Below, piece after piece: positions 1 through 7,898 of a stretch of DNA of 64,000 nucleotides; the first letter of the stretch is position 1, and the number at the start of each line of letters is the position of its first letter. A model generated the notes under the pieces. It did no database searches. It was not told the origin of the DNA and was given only the letters and a program-made list of their open reading frames with translations. Both the position numbers and the translations under genes were made by a program. Source of the stretch: GCA-1730015 sp964583825 (lineage in GTDB: Bacteria > Pseudomonadota > Gammaproteobacteria > Granulosicoccales > Granulosicoccaceae); contig CAZOXM010000003.1 of NCBI GenBank assembly GCA_964583825.1, positions 1 through 64,000 on the forward strand, in the 5' to 3' direction.

Positions 1-173
1 CCAAAGTAACTGCCGGTGCTGCCAATCAGGCTCCTGCTACTAAAAAGCACCTGCAGACTTCCAAAGTAACTGCCGGTGCTGCCAATCAGGCTCCTGCCAC
101 TAAAAAGCACCTTCAGACTTCCAAAGTAACTGCCGGTGCTGCCAATCAGGCTCCTGCTACTAAAAAGCACCTG
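1..173 (+). repeat. 60-bp tandem repeat, about 2.9 copies
   Basis: Copies start at 1, 61 and 121 with a period of exactly 60 bp. Copies 1 and 2 differ at two bases (T/C near position 38 and G/T near position 53). Copy 3 follows copy 1 until it diverges at the stop region after 173. The period is a multiple of three and the unit is open in one frame, so the array is coding. Such high identity suggests recent expansion or gene conversion. Confidence 0.95.
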
Positions 174-182
174 CAAAAATAA
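3..182 (+). CDS. C-terminal end of a tandem 20-residue repeat protein (5' end outside window)
   Basis: This is an open frame from the window edge to the TAA at 180..182. It encodes almost three copies of a 20-residue unit that starts KVTAGAANQ and ends KKHLQTS, and the last copy ends HLQK. The units are identical in protein sequence, and the DNA copies differ only at synonymous third positions and at the terminal unit. The composition is Ala/Lys/Thr rich, basic and low in hydrophobics, so a disordered, possibly nucleic-acid-binding or surface-stalk region is plausible. The unit resembles the Lys/Ala repeats of bacterial histone-H1-like proteins only in composition. The start, total copy number and any globular domain lie upstream, so no function is assigned. 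The next gene begins 31 bp downstream on the same strand. Confidence 0.7.
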   Translation, partial: KVTAGAANQAPATKKHLQTSKVTAGAANQAPATKKHLQTSKVTAGAANQAPATKKHLQK

Positions 183-213
183 AAATATCACAGCAATATT
201 TTAGGGGAAGCGT

Positions 214-1017
214 ATGTCTGATATCACATCCACAAAGGCTCTACCATCCGTTTTAAGTGACACCACAACGTCACCGGTAGCGAGTTTTTATCGGGCATAT
301 CCAGACGCATTACCACCTATGAGTGCCGATCGCTCTGCGCTCGGCACTCTTCCCACACAGGCGTATCAGTACTGCGAAGCGGCTACCACTGCAGCAGCGT
401 TCGGTTGGTACGCATTTCCTGCGTCCAGTATTTGCCTGCAGTTTGATGGCGTTGACACCTACCTGGTACAGGACAACTGCATGGAAAAATTCTCGGTACT
501 GCAATTACCGGAAATGGAGCACTGGTGGAACATTCACTGCCCATCCGAATTGATCGACATGGCTCCACCTTTTCTTACAAACCTAGGCATACCCGGTTAT
601 GTTCAAATCTGGTCAGGCTTATTGGTAGAGACAAAAAAAGACTGGAGTGTTCTCGTGCGGCCGATCGCCAACGCGCCACGATCAAACCAGTTCTTCTGCT
701 TTGAAGGCATTGTGGAAACCGATCAGTATTCACCGGCACCACTTTTTATAAACCTGAAATTGCAGGCAACCAATACCAGAATAGAGTTCTCTGGCACCGA
801 CCCGTTATTTCAGGTTCAGCCAATACATAGAAACTGTTACAACAAAAAAACTTTAAACAACCCCCTAATTGCAGACACTGCTGATGGGCTGTCAGATTTG
901 CAATGGCAACGCTACTCTAACACTGTCAGAAATATTGACCCCAGAGTTGATCAACACAAAACCGGCCAATACGCCACTGCATCCCGCAAGCGCGCAAAAA
1001 ACACTGACCGCGCATAG
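214..1017 (+). CDS. DUF6065-like protein of unknown function
   Basis: This 267-aa protein starts at an ATG preceded by an AGGGGAAG ribosome-binding site. It has no signal peptide or membrane segment. The central part resembles the DUF6065 family: FGWYAFP around residue 63, an aromatic-rich middle (EHWWNIHCP), GYVQIWSG around 128, and a block with NQFFCFEGIVETD around 156. The C-terminal 60 residues are polar and poorly conserved-looking, ending in a basic RKRAKNTDRA. I assign the family by recalled pattern, not by a search. Members have no established biochemical role that I can name. The stop codon TAG overlaps the left tip of a palindromic repeat, so the C-terminal end may have been altered by insertion of that element. 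Confidence 0.75.
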   Translation: MSDITSTKALPSVLSDTTTSPVASFYRAYPDALPPMSADRSALGTLPTQAYQYCEAATTAAAFGWYAFPASSICLQFDGVDTYLVQDNCMEKFSVLQLPEMEHWWNIHCPSELIDMAPPFLTNLGIPGYVQIWSGLLVETKKDWSVLVRPIANAPRSNQFFCFEGIVETDQYSPAPLFINLKLQATNTRIEFSGTDPLFQVQPIHRNCYNKKTLNNPLIADTADGLSDLQWQRYSNTVRNIDPRVDQHKTGQYATASRKRAKNTDRA

Positions 1018-1071
1018 GAGTCTGCGCGGCAGAACCTCCGCTACTGCGAGCGCACCGGATTGCGCCTGAAT
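1015..1071 (+). repeat. 57-bp dispersed repeat, copy A
   Basis: The reverse complement of this segment matches 63366..63422 at 56 of 57 positions. It forms the left arm of the palindrome at 1017..1178 and includes the last codon of the upstream gene. Confidence 0.9.
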
Positions 1072-1178
1072 ACGCCTTTATTTTCGTCGCGTATGAACAG
1101 CTATGCTTCTCAAATAAAAACCTATTCAGACACAACCGGACACGCTCTCGCTACGCGGACTTCTACCGCGCAGACTCC
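1017..1178. repeat. 162-bp imperfect palindromic element
   Basis: The two halves are reverse complements with mismatches. Both tips read GGAGTCTGCGCGG followed by C or T and then AGAA. A second well-matched block reads CCGG, TTG, CTGAATA and TTTATTT in both arms. The centre is near 1097. It lies between the DUF6065-like gene and the convergent TPR gene. There is no transposase. The left arm is repeated at 63366..63422, which shows the element is dispersed. No clear target duplication was found. Confidence 0.7.
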
Positions 1179-1196
1179 CAGGATATTGTTCAGCAG

Positions 1197-2870
1197 CTAC
1201 TTACTGGGCACCCCGGCCTGTTCGAGACGTTTAGCGATCATCCTGCCACTGTGATACGCGGCGTTAGGCGAACGGGCCAGATAACTGCTTGTGGTAAATT
1301 GCGGATCGTTCTGTAATAACCGCTGAGCACTTCGCCTCGCTTCAGCTATTTTTCCAAGATCTACCTGAATAGCAACTAATGTACGTAAATTCGAGGTGTG
1401 TTCCGGGTTCAACTCATCTGCCCGGTTGGCATGCTTTTCAGCATTGTCAAAGTCATTAATAGAATAGTAGGCAGCCGCCGCACACGTGTGAAACATATTT
1501 ATTTGCGGATCAAATGGCGACAGCTTCAGCGCCCTTTTGGCACATTCAACCGCTTTGGCACCCTCGCCCTTGTAGGACAGTACCGCCGCCTTATAAGTGC
1601 AAAGCAACGGATTGTTTGGATGATATTGTTGCGCGAAGTTATATATGCTCAGTCCCTTTTCAGGCTCACGATTAAACTGAGTCTCAACCAGACCACTGAT
1701 AGTTAGCGCCAGCGGATGATAGGGATCTTCATCAAGTGCCCGATTTACAAAACGTACCGCCTGTTCCTTATTTCTCTCAACCGATTCATCCCAGCCACCA
1801 CTTCGATTCAACCTGAGCACATGCCAGTGCGCCATCTGTGCATTGACTGTAGTATGTCTGGGATACAGTCCTAAAATGTGCTCAAAGTGCTCCTTTGCCT
1901 GATGGAAACGTCTCTCGGAAGTGCTGTGCATGTTGTGTACAGCTACAATCAGTTTGGTATGTAGCGCCAGCGATTCGAGCGGTTCGAACGACGCCCGCTT
2001 GATTTCATGAACAATGATCGAACGAAACGTTTGACCGATCAGTTCATCGACAATGTCGTCGCTCTCGCAAATCAAATCTTCCAGCAAACAACTCAGCTCA
2101 TCAGCCCAGATCACCTCTCCGGTATTCGCATCTGCAAACTCAACCGAAAGAAAAAGCGTACCTTTTTTGCAGCGGTAACTGCCAGACATAACAAAGTGGC
2201 TGCCGAGCTGCTCTGAAATCGCCTTGAGAGTCCACTTCTCACACTTGAACTTGGCCGTACTCAACCTTGAGATAACATTAAACTGCGGTGACTGCGCCAG
2301 CGATGCGATGGTTCTGTCCGCAATCATGTCACCAACCACCGCCTCATTGGAATACGCCGGACCGATAAACCGAAAAGGGATAACTGCGATGGTCGGTATC
2401 GAGTTGTCCGCCGGGCTGTAACCTGGATGCCTTGGGTGTGGTAATGCAGTATCAGGCAGCGTATGCACCTGATAGGGGGGCGTATTCGATGGCGCTTCCC
2501 GAATCAGCAGATCAGCGCCCTTCCCTGCCGTTACTGCACGTTGGGCAAAAGTGGCCACGTAGTTTCCAGCGGGCACATCGATCCGAATGTCGTCCCCCAA
2601 ACCGGCAGTATCATAATAGTTTTTCAGCGCCTTACGCGCATGCCTGGCGATATTTCTGACATAGGGATCGTTGGGGTCAAAACCCTCTCCCTTATCAAAG
2701 ACTTCAACAGCGATGTTATAGGAGCGAATGGTATCGGCTCCTGCGAGCGTTTGAGAAACAACGTAGCTCAGGAATTTGCGAAGTCTTTTAGATTTTTTGA
2801 ATTCTGTAGAGCACAAAAGCCGCTCCAGTTGAGCGCTGACTTTTTCACTCCAGTTACTAGTCTCTGGCAA
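1197..2870 (-). CDS. TolB-like / TPR protein with an N-terminal winged-helix-like module
   Basis: The frame stays open up to a GTG at 3074, but that would overlap the tRNA at 3069..3145 and add a Cys-rich, non-conserved leader. I prefer the TTG at 2870, preceded by GGGAGAG, giving 557 aa that begin at the conserved module. Residues 1-100 resemble the helical domain seen at the N-terminus of cyclase/TolB-type proteins (SKRLRKFLSYVV, IAVEVFDKG, DPYVRNIARHARK). The middle (about 150-280) is a FlgO/TolB-like fold (AVIPFRFIG, LGSHFVMSGSY, GEVIWADEL). The rest is TPR-type helices (LYPRHTTVNAQ, ALDEDPYHPLAL, ALKLSPFDPQ). No guanylate-cyclase domain is present, so it may be a regulatory or scaffold protein. 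It is downstream of tRNA-Arg on the same strand. Confidence 0.75.
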   Translation of the reverse strand: MPETSNWSEKVSAQLERLLCSTEFKKSKRLRKFLSYVVSQTLAGADTIRSYNIAVEVFDKGEGFDPNDPYVRNIARHARKALKNYYDTAGLGDDIRIDVPAGNYVATFAQRAVTAGKGADLLIREAPSNTPPYQVHTLPDTALPHPRHPGYSPADNSIPTIAVIPFRFIGPAYSNEAVVGDMIADRTIASLAQSPQFNVISRLSTAKFKCEKWTLKAISEQLGSHFVMSGSYRCKKGTLFLSVEFADANTGEVIWADELSCLLEDLICESDDIVDELIGQTFRSIIVHEIKRASFEPLESLALHTKLIVAVHNMHSTSERRFHQAKEHFEHILGLYPRHTTVNAQMAHWHVLRLNRSGGWDESVERNKEQAVRFVNRALDEDPYHPLALTISGLVETQFNREPEKGLSIYNFAQQYHPNNPLLCTYKAAVLSYKGEGAKAVECAKRALKLSPFDPQINMFHTCAAAAYYSINDFDNAEKHANRADELNPEHTSNLRTLVAIQVDLGKIAEARRSAQRLLQNDPQFTTSSYLARSPNAAYHSGRMIAKRLEQAGVPSK

Positions 2871-3068
2871 TTGGCTCTCCCACCCACACCTATTCCCACA
2901 GCATCCTTTACCTGTATTATCCAACGGCAAATCTTTGTTATCGCTGTCAGGAGGTCGCCTACAGCAATCAGAACGACCCTCGCCGGTGATCGAGACCCCC
3001 TCGCGCAAGCACGCTACCACAAATAAAACAGGTAACCGGGCACCAGCGCACGTTTTCGTGAGGGAGAA

Positions 3069-3145
3069 TGGCACGCCCGGAAGGATTCGAACCTCCGACC
3101 ACCTGGTTCGAAGCCAGGTACTCTATCCAGCTGAGCTACGGGCGC
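3069..3145 (-). tRNA. tRNA-Arg, anticodon UCG
   Basis: The cloverleaf is complete on the minus strand. The acceptor arm GCGCCCG pairs with CGGGCGU (terminal G-U). The D arm contains GCTC and GAGT, the anticodon stem is CCTGG/CCAGG with loop CTTCGAA, giving anticodon TCG, and the T arm has TTCGAAT. The discriminator base is G and CCA is encoded at 3069..3071. It reads CGA codons. Confidence 0.97.
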
Positions 3146-3228
3146 ACTCTCGGGGACATTGTAGATTGTCTGGCAACAGATTTACAGACTTACCGACGTG
3201 GATCTGGCCGACATTAACGACTGGACAC

Positions 3229-4068
3229 TCAGGCGCGCACCTGCTGACGCTGCGCACCCAGACCATCAATTTCCAGAGTGACAACGTCTCCCTCGCCGAG
3301 GTATTGCGGCGGCTTCATGCCCATGCCCACGCCCGGGGGCGTTCCTGTGGATATAACATCGCCGGCCTGCAAACTCATGAATTTGGAGACGTACGAGACG
3401 AGAAAAGGGACCTGATATACCATGGTTGCAGTGGAGCCGTTCTGCCGCACCTCACCGTTGACTTCCAGGTGCATACGTAAATCCTGCGGGTTTGGCACCT
3501 CATCGCGAGTGACCATCCACGGCCCCATTGGACCGAATGTATCGGCCGATTTCCCCTTTACCCATTGTCCGGACCGATGAATCTGAAAGTTGCGCTCCGA
3601 CACATCATTGACGACGCAATATCCGGCAATGTAGTCGGTCGCCTCCGATTCTTCGATGTAGCTGCCGTCTCTGCCAATCACAATCGCCAGCTCCACTTCC
3701 CAATCCAGTGCCGTCGAATCCCGCGGAATCATGATGGAATCGTTCGGGCCGCAAATCGCCGACGTTGCCTTGAAAAAAATGACGGGCTCGGGTGGTACTT
3801 CGAGACCGGATTCCTCTGCATGATCGGAGTAATTGAGACCGATACAGATCATCTTGCCGACGCTCCCGACGCACGGTCCGATTCGCTCTCCGTCATCCAG
3901 TAGCGGCAAAGACGTCAGATCGAGCTTGCGCAGTCGATCGATCGTGTCATCACCCAGGGTGCGGCCATCAATATCTTCGATGTGATCAGACAGATCTCTG
4001 ATCTTTCCCCCGGCATCGACTGCAGCCGGTTTTTCTGATCCGGCGACACCCACTCTCAGTAGCTTCAT
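3229..4068 (-). CDS. Fumarylacetoacetate hydrolase family protein (probable 2,4-diketo-3-deoxy sugar-acid hydrolase)
   Basis: This 279-aa protein belongs to the FAH superfamily, which hydrolyses C-C bonds of beta-diketo acids using a divalent metal. It has a short N-terminal domain, then the catalytic fold with ICIGLNYSDHAEE (about 74-86), the acidic metal-site strand LDWEVELAIVIG (about 120), CVVNDVSERNFQ, GKSADTFGPMGPW, and the C-terminal ISTGTPPGVG. The adjacent gene encodes a BDH2-type SDR. FAH plus such an SDR is the known arrangement for the end of non-phosphorylative L-fucose or L-rhamnose degradation, where the dehydrogenase makes the 2,4-diketo-3-deoxy acid that the hydrolase cleaves. 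The fold is certain. The substrate is inferred from context. Confidence 0.88.
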   Translation of the reverse strand: MKLLRVGVAGSEKPAAVDAGGKIRDLSDHIEDIDGRTLGDDTIDRLRKLDLTSLPLLDDGERIGPCVGSVGKMICIGLNYSDHAEESGLEVPPEPVIFFKATSAICGPNDSIMIPRDSTALDWEVELAIVIGRDGSYIEESEATDYIAGYCVVNDVSERNFQIHRSGQWVKGKSADTFGPMGPWMVTRDEVPNPQDLRMHLEVNGEVRQNGSTATMVYQVPFLVSYVSKFMSLQAGDVISTGTPPGVGMGMKPPQYLGEGDVVTLEIDGLGAQRQQVRA

Positions 4069-4194
4069 CAGTCCAGTTATCCTGTGTCCGTTAAGCCCGC
4101 TATTGTACGGATCTGATCAGGAGGTGCCAATGATCAGCGGCCATGCGACTACACCACGCCTCGTCACGGAAAGCAGTCCGGCCCCTGCATAAGT

Positions 4195-4929
4195 TCAAAG
4201 CGCCCAGCCACCATCAATAATGTGTGCCTGACCTGTGGTAAAGGCAGATTCATCACTTGCAAGATACAGCGCCAGACTGGCGATCTCCTGAGTCGACCCG
4301 AGGCGACCCATTGGCTGCCTGGCAACAAAGTCTTTCATCGCTGCTTCGTAGTCGCCGGTCGCACGCAGGCGATCGTGCAGTGATGGCGACTCAATCGTAC
4401 CGGGACAAATAGCATTGCAGCGAATCCCGCGAGTGACGTAATCGGCCGCCACCGATTTGGTCAGCCCAAGTATTGCGGCCTTGGTGGTCGAGTAGGCGAA
4501 CCGGTTCGGTACACCTTTCAGGCTCGAGGCGACTGACGACATATTGATTATTGATCCACCGCCATTCTCAAGCATTGAAGGCAGCGCGGCCCTGATAGTG
4601 AAGTACATTGATCGTACATTTAAGTCGAACGAGAAATTCCAGCCTTCTTCATCGCAGTCCAATATAGTCCCGTTAGCAACATAACCTGCACAATTAAAAA
4701 GCACATCAAGTGCGCCGACCCTGCCTATCAGACTGTCGACCGCGGCTTTATCGGTTACGTCCAGCAAGTCGGTCTCGATGCCCGGACTATTCAGCGTCGA
4801 TAGTGTTTCCGCATTGATATCCGTCGCAACAACACTCGCACCGTGCGCAGCGAAACGCTCCGCAACTGTACGTCCGATACCCTGACCGGCGGCTGTAACC
4901 AGTATATTCTTGCCTTCAAGCTGATTCAT
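4195..4929 (-). CDS. BDH2-like short-chain dehydrogenase (probable 2-keto-3-deoxy-L-fuconate dehydrogenase type)
   Basis: This is a 244-aa classical SDR. The NAD-binding motif is TAAGQGIG, Asp in ATDIN favours NAD over NADP, the catalytic Ser is in NMSSVAS, and the active-site pair is YSTTK. The C-terminal IIDGGWAL is characteristic. The sequence closely follows the DHRS6/BDH2 pattern (LDVLFN, GTILDCDEEGW, LNVRSMYF), a group that includes bacterial sugar-acid dehydrogenases. An ATG four codons upstream (4941) is in frame, but GGGA sits at a good distance before the ATG at 4929. It is divergent from the GMC oxidoreductase and upstream of the FAH-family gene on the same strand. Known family reactions include 3-hydroxybutyrate and 2-keto-3-deoxy-fuconate oxidation. 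Confidence 0.87.
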   Translation of the reverse strand: MNQLEGKNILVTAAGQGIGRTVAERFAAHGASVVATDINAETLSTLNSPGIETDLLDVTDKAAVDSLIGRVGALDVLFNCAGYVANGTILDCDEEGWNFSFDLNVRSMYFTIRAALPSMLENGGGSIINMSSVASSLKGVPNRFAYSTTKAAILGLTKSVAADYVTRGIRCNAICPGTIESPSLHDRLRATGDYEAAMKDFVARQPMGRLGSTQEIASLALYLASDESAFTTGQAHIIDGGWAL

Positions 4930-5011
4930 GATAGTTCCCATTGTCTTTTGCAGAAAACACTTTCTACGTTCACTGTGCTAACTTCCCCGGTCACGTGTCG
5001 AGATTTACCGA

Positions 5012-6637
5012 ATGCCCGCTTCTCAAAACGATCATACTAACAACACTCCCGTCTACGATTTTATCATTGTCGGCGCGGGTTCGGCAGGTTGTGTTCTGGC
5101 TAACAGACTCTCCGAAAACCCCGATAATCGCGTGTTGTTGCTGGAAGCCGGTCGCAAAGATACCAATCCGTGGCTGCATGTACCGGTCGGCTATTTCAAA
5201 ACGATGCACAATCCGAAGTTCGACTGGTGCTACCTCACCGACAAAGACCCCGGCATTGGCAATCGTCAACTGCAGTGGCCGCGTGGAAAAGTGCTCGGCG
5301 GATCCAGTGCGATTAACGGGTTGTTATACGTCCGCGGTCAACGTGAAGATTACGATCGCTGGGCCGAGCTCGGCAATCGCGGCTGGGACTATGAGAGTGT
5401 GCTGCCCTACTTTAAGAAATCGGAAGATCAGTCACGCGGTGCCAATCACTACCACGGCACAGGCGGTCCGCTGAAAGTGTCGGACTTGCGTCTGCGACGA
5501 CCCATCGCAGATCACTTCATTGCAGGCGCTTCAGAATGTCAGATTCCACTTAACGATGACTACAACGGCGAAACCCAGGAAGGTATCGGTTACTTTCAGC
5601 AGACCGCAAGTAAAGGCTTCAGATACAGCACCGCAACAGCTTTTTTAAAACCCGCAAAACGGCGCAAAAATCTTACCGTGATCACCAACGCGCACACCTC
5701 ACGCGTTGTGTTCGATGGCAAGAAGGCGGCAGGAGTTGAATACTTCAAGCAGGGAAAAAGCCACACCGTAAACGCGCGATGTGAAGTGATCCTGTCTGCC
5801 GGAGCGATCGGTTCACCTCAAATTTTGCAATGCTCCGGTGTCGGTGACGGCAACCACCTGCAATCACTCGGAATTCCGGTTATTTTGCAGCAACCTGCCG
5901 TCGGCAGGAACCTGCAGGATCATCTGCAGATACGCGCCGTTTATAAAACCCATGAGCAGACCCTGAATGATGAACTCAACAGCTGGTGGAAGCGGATCAG
6001 GGTCGGCCTGCAATATGCCGCCTTTCGCACCGGTCCACTCACACTCGCAGCCAGCCAGGTGACGATATTCACCCGCTCCTCGCCGGAGGTTTCCAGACCG
6101 GACATTCAGTTTCACATGCAGCCGCTCAGTGCAGATAAGCCAGGTGAGGGCGTGCACGATTTTTCGGCCTTCACTGCATCCGTCTGTCAGTTGAGACCGG
6201 AAAGCCGCGGCGAAATTAAAATTGTCACCCCTGATGCAAGTGAATACCCTTCGATTAAACCAAACTATCTCTCGACCGAACTGGATCTGCGAACTGCTGT
6301 AAACGGTTTAAAGGTAGCGCGTAAAATCGTCGCTGCTCCATCTCTCGCACCACATATTATCGAAGAATACGTTCCCGGTTATCAGTACGACACCGACGAG
6401 CAGCTTGCCGACGCTGTGAGGAACTACAGTCAGACTATTTACCATCCTGCCGGCACCTGCAAAATGGGCAATGATGAGACAGCGGTAGTCGATGATCAGC
6501 TCAGAGTCCGTGGCCTCGACAACCTGCGTGTAGTCGATGCCTCGATCATGCCGGAAATTGTATCCGGTAATACTAATGCCCCAACCATCATGATCGCCGA
6601 AAAAGCAGCGGACATGATAAAAGCGGCAGCGAGATAA
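5012..6637 (+). CDS. GMC-family FAD-dependent oxidoreductase (choline dehydrogenase-like)
   Basis: This 541-aa glucose-methanol-choline oxidoreductase has an N-terminal FAD-binding Rossmann motif VGAGSAGCVLANRL (about 21-34), the family signature WPRGKVLGGSSAINGLLYVRG (about 90-110) and the second signature SAGAIGSPQIL (about 265-275). The catalytic His is in YHPAGTCKMG (about 484-493), and the second active-site position is Asn in NTNAPTIMIAEKAAD, as in many choline-dehydrogenase-like enzymes. It has no signal peptide, so it is cytoplasmic or peripherally membrane associated. The gene is divergent from the SDR with about 80 bp between the starts, so the two may share a regulatory region. Substrate is probably a primary or sugar alcohol, not necessarily choline. 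Confidence 0.9.
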   Translation: MPASQNDHTNNTPVYDFIIVGAGSAGCVLANRLSENPDNRVLLLEAGRKDTNPWLHVPVGYFKTMHNPKFDWCYLTDKDPGIGNRQLQWPRGKVLGGSSAINGLLYVRGQREDYDRWAELGNRGWDYESVLPYFKKSEDQSRGANHYHGTGGPLKVSDLRLRRPIADHFIAGASECQIPLNDDYNGETQEGIGYFQQTASKGFRYSTATAFLKPAKRRKNLTVITNAHTSRVVFDGKKAAGVEYFKQGKSHTVNARCEVILSAGAIGSPQILQCSGVGDGNHLQSLGIPVILQQPAVGRNLQDHLQIRAVYKTHEQTLNDELNSWWKRIRVGLQYAAFRTGPLTLAASQVTIFTRSSPEVSRPDIQFHMQPLSADKPGEGVHDFSAFTASVCQLRPESRGEIKIVTPDASEYPSIKPNYLSTELDLRTAVNGLKVARKIVAAPSLAPHIIEEYVPGYQYDTDEQLADAVRNYSQTIYHPAGTCKMGNDETAVVDDQLRVRGLDNLRVVDASIMPEIVSGNTNAPTIMIAEKAADMIKAAAR

Positions 6638-6693
6638 GACGTGGCGAACTCCGCGACGGTTGAACTGATCGACACCGTCAAGGGCAACACCCG

Positions 6694-7164
6694 CTACATG
6701 AAGTCCTGCGTCGGTCTGTCTGAATCTCGACCAACCAGGACACAATCATAGTTTTCCACTTCCCCTGATTGTCGCAGCAGTTCAAACATTAGCACGGTGT
6801 TCGACGAGGTAATGTTGCTGATCAGGATCGGCTCAATAAAAGGCGATGCAACGTTCAGCGACTGACTGTCCAGCGCCCGGTTCCAGAAAACTTCTCTGAA
6901 ACGTGTGGACAGCGCCTGCCCGTTACGATCGAAATATAGTTGATCTTCGGTGGTGAAACCCTCCGCGACCACCGAGCAGTACCATTGCCTGTCAGCTTCA
7001 GTAAAGAATTGCTCGGCAAAGTCCGGCGGCGGCAGCGGACAGCTGCCGGCATCATCGAGTATCTGAGTCACATCCCCGGCCACAGCGCTTTCGTCCTCAG
7101 CATGACAACCACCGACGACTGACAACGCAAGGCCAAGGCTGAACACAGTTGTAATTTTTTTCAT
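6694..7164 (-). CDS. Predicted lipoprotein of unknown function
   Basis: This 156-aa protein starts MKKITTVFSLGLALSVVGGC. That is a short positively charged segment, a hydrophobic core and a lipobox-like VGGC, so lipidation at Cys20 is likely. The mature part is acidic, with CPLPPPDFAEQFF, RQWYCS and a C-terminal YDCVLVGRD. Three cysteines remain in the mature protein. I do not recognise the family. It is convergent with the GMC gene and divergent from the Lrp-type protein at 7269. Confidence 0.7.
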   Translation of the reverse strand: MKKITTVFSLGLALSVVGGCHAEDESAVAGDVTQILDDAGSCPLPPPDFAEQFFTEADRQWYCSVVAEGFTTEDQLYFDRNGQALSTRFREVFWNRALDSQSLNVASPFIEPILISNITSSNTVLMFELLRQSGEVENYDCVLVGRDSDRPTQDFM

Positions 7165-7268
7165 TGATCAACATCACCCGATGTGCCTCAGGTAAGCGTA
7201 GCTCAACGCTGCCAACTTGCGCGGTGCCGTGCGATAATATGAGGCAATTACTCGAGCGGGTACAGACA

Positions 7269-7547
7269 ATGGTCACTGCATTTATTCTTCTTCGTGCAAA
7301 GCGGGGCAGCGTTAAGACACTGGCCGAGAGCCTCGCGTCGCGCTCGGGCATTGCCGAGGTATATTCGGTGAGTGGCAATTTCGACCTCGTCGCCATCGCG
7401 CGCGTCGCAGACAATGACGCACTGGCTGATCTGGTAACCGGCGACCTGGCCGCCATTGAAGAAATCACCCACAGCGAAACGATGCTCGCATTCCGCGCAT
7501 TCTCACGGCATGACCTGCAATCGATGTTCTCTATCGGACACAATTGA
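7269..7547 (+). CDS. Stand-alone Lrp/AsnC ligand-binding (RAM) domain protein
   Basis: The frame is open from 7164, but the conserved domain starts at MVTAFILLRAKRG, so the ATG at 7269 is preferred (92 aa). This gives exactly one RAM/AsnC_trans_reg domain with beta-alpha-beta-beta-alpha-beta periodicity: VTAFILLRA, an alpha helix with SVKTLAESL, AEVYSVSGNFDLVAIARV, a second helix with DALADLV, then ETMLAFRAF. There is no helix-turn-helix domain. Such proteins bind amino acids or similar small effectors and oligomerise, and can modulate full-length Lrp proteins. No partner regulator is adjacent, so its regulon cannot be inferred. Confidence 0.85.
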   Translation: MVTAFILLRAKRGSVKTLAESLASRSGIAEVYSVSGNFDLVAIARVADNDALADLVTGDLAAIEEITHSETMLAFRAFSRHDLQSMFSIGHN

Positions 7548-7898
7548 TCAGACCGCAATCTGACTCCGACCCTGCAGTATCAGAGGCAATGGCACCGCAC
7601 GCGCGATACTGGATATCAAATTAACAACCGGAGACGATCAACCGATTGCTCCGGCGAGCCTGGGCGAATTCCCCGTTGATTGACTGAAATGGCTTTGCCA
7701 GGCGAGGTCCTGCAACAGGGAATCGTCCAGTAACGCGGACCCAGTAACGCGGAACACAACGCATAAACTACAATCAATAGTCAGGGGTGAACCAGTACAC
7801 GCACCGCTGCCGTAGATTGCACAACGAGCGGCACAGTCATAATTTGTGCACATTGCTGGTATTCAATTACTTTAAGCTTATCGCACCGGCTCTCGTTA
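7548..7898. other. Intergenic region upstream of the RND operon
   Basis: These 351 bp carry no convincing gene. The only structure I see is a direct repeat of CCAGTAACGCGGA at 7727..7739 and 7741..7753 (one base between copies). It could be a regulator site or simple duplication. A promoter for the efflux operon is expected here, but I cannot point to clear -35/-10 boxes. Confidence 0.5.

Noticed and set aside
1018..1254. Protein-like frame after the DUF6065-like gene (a possible frameshifted tail)
   Set aside because: The similarity of frames on both strands is fully explained by the palindrome; there is no sequence relation to the DUF6065-like C-terminus.
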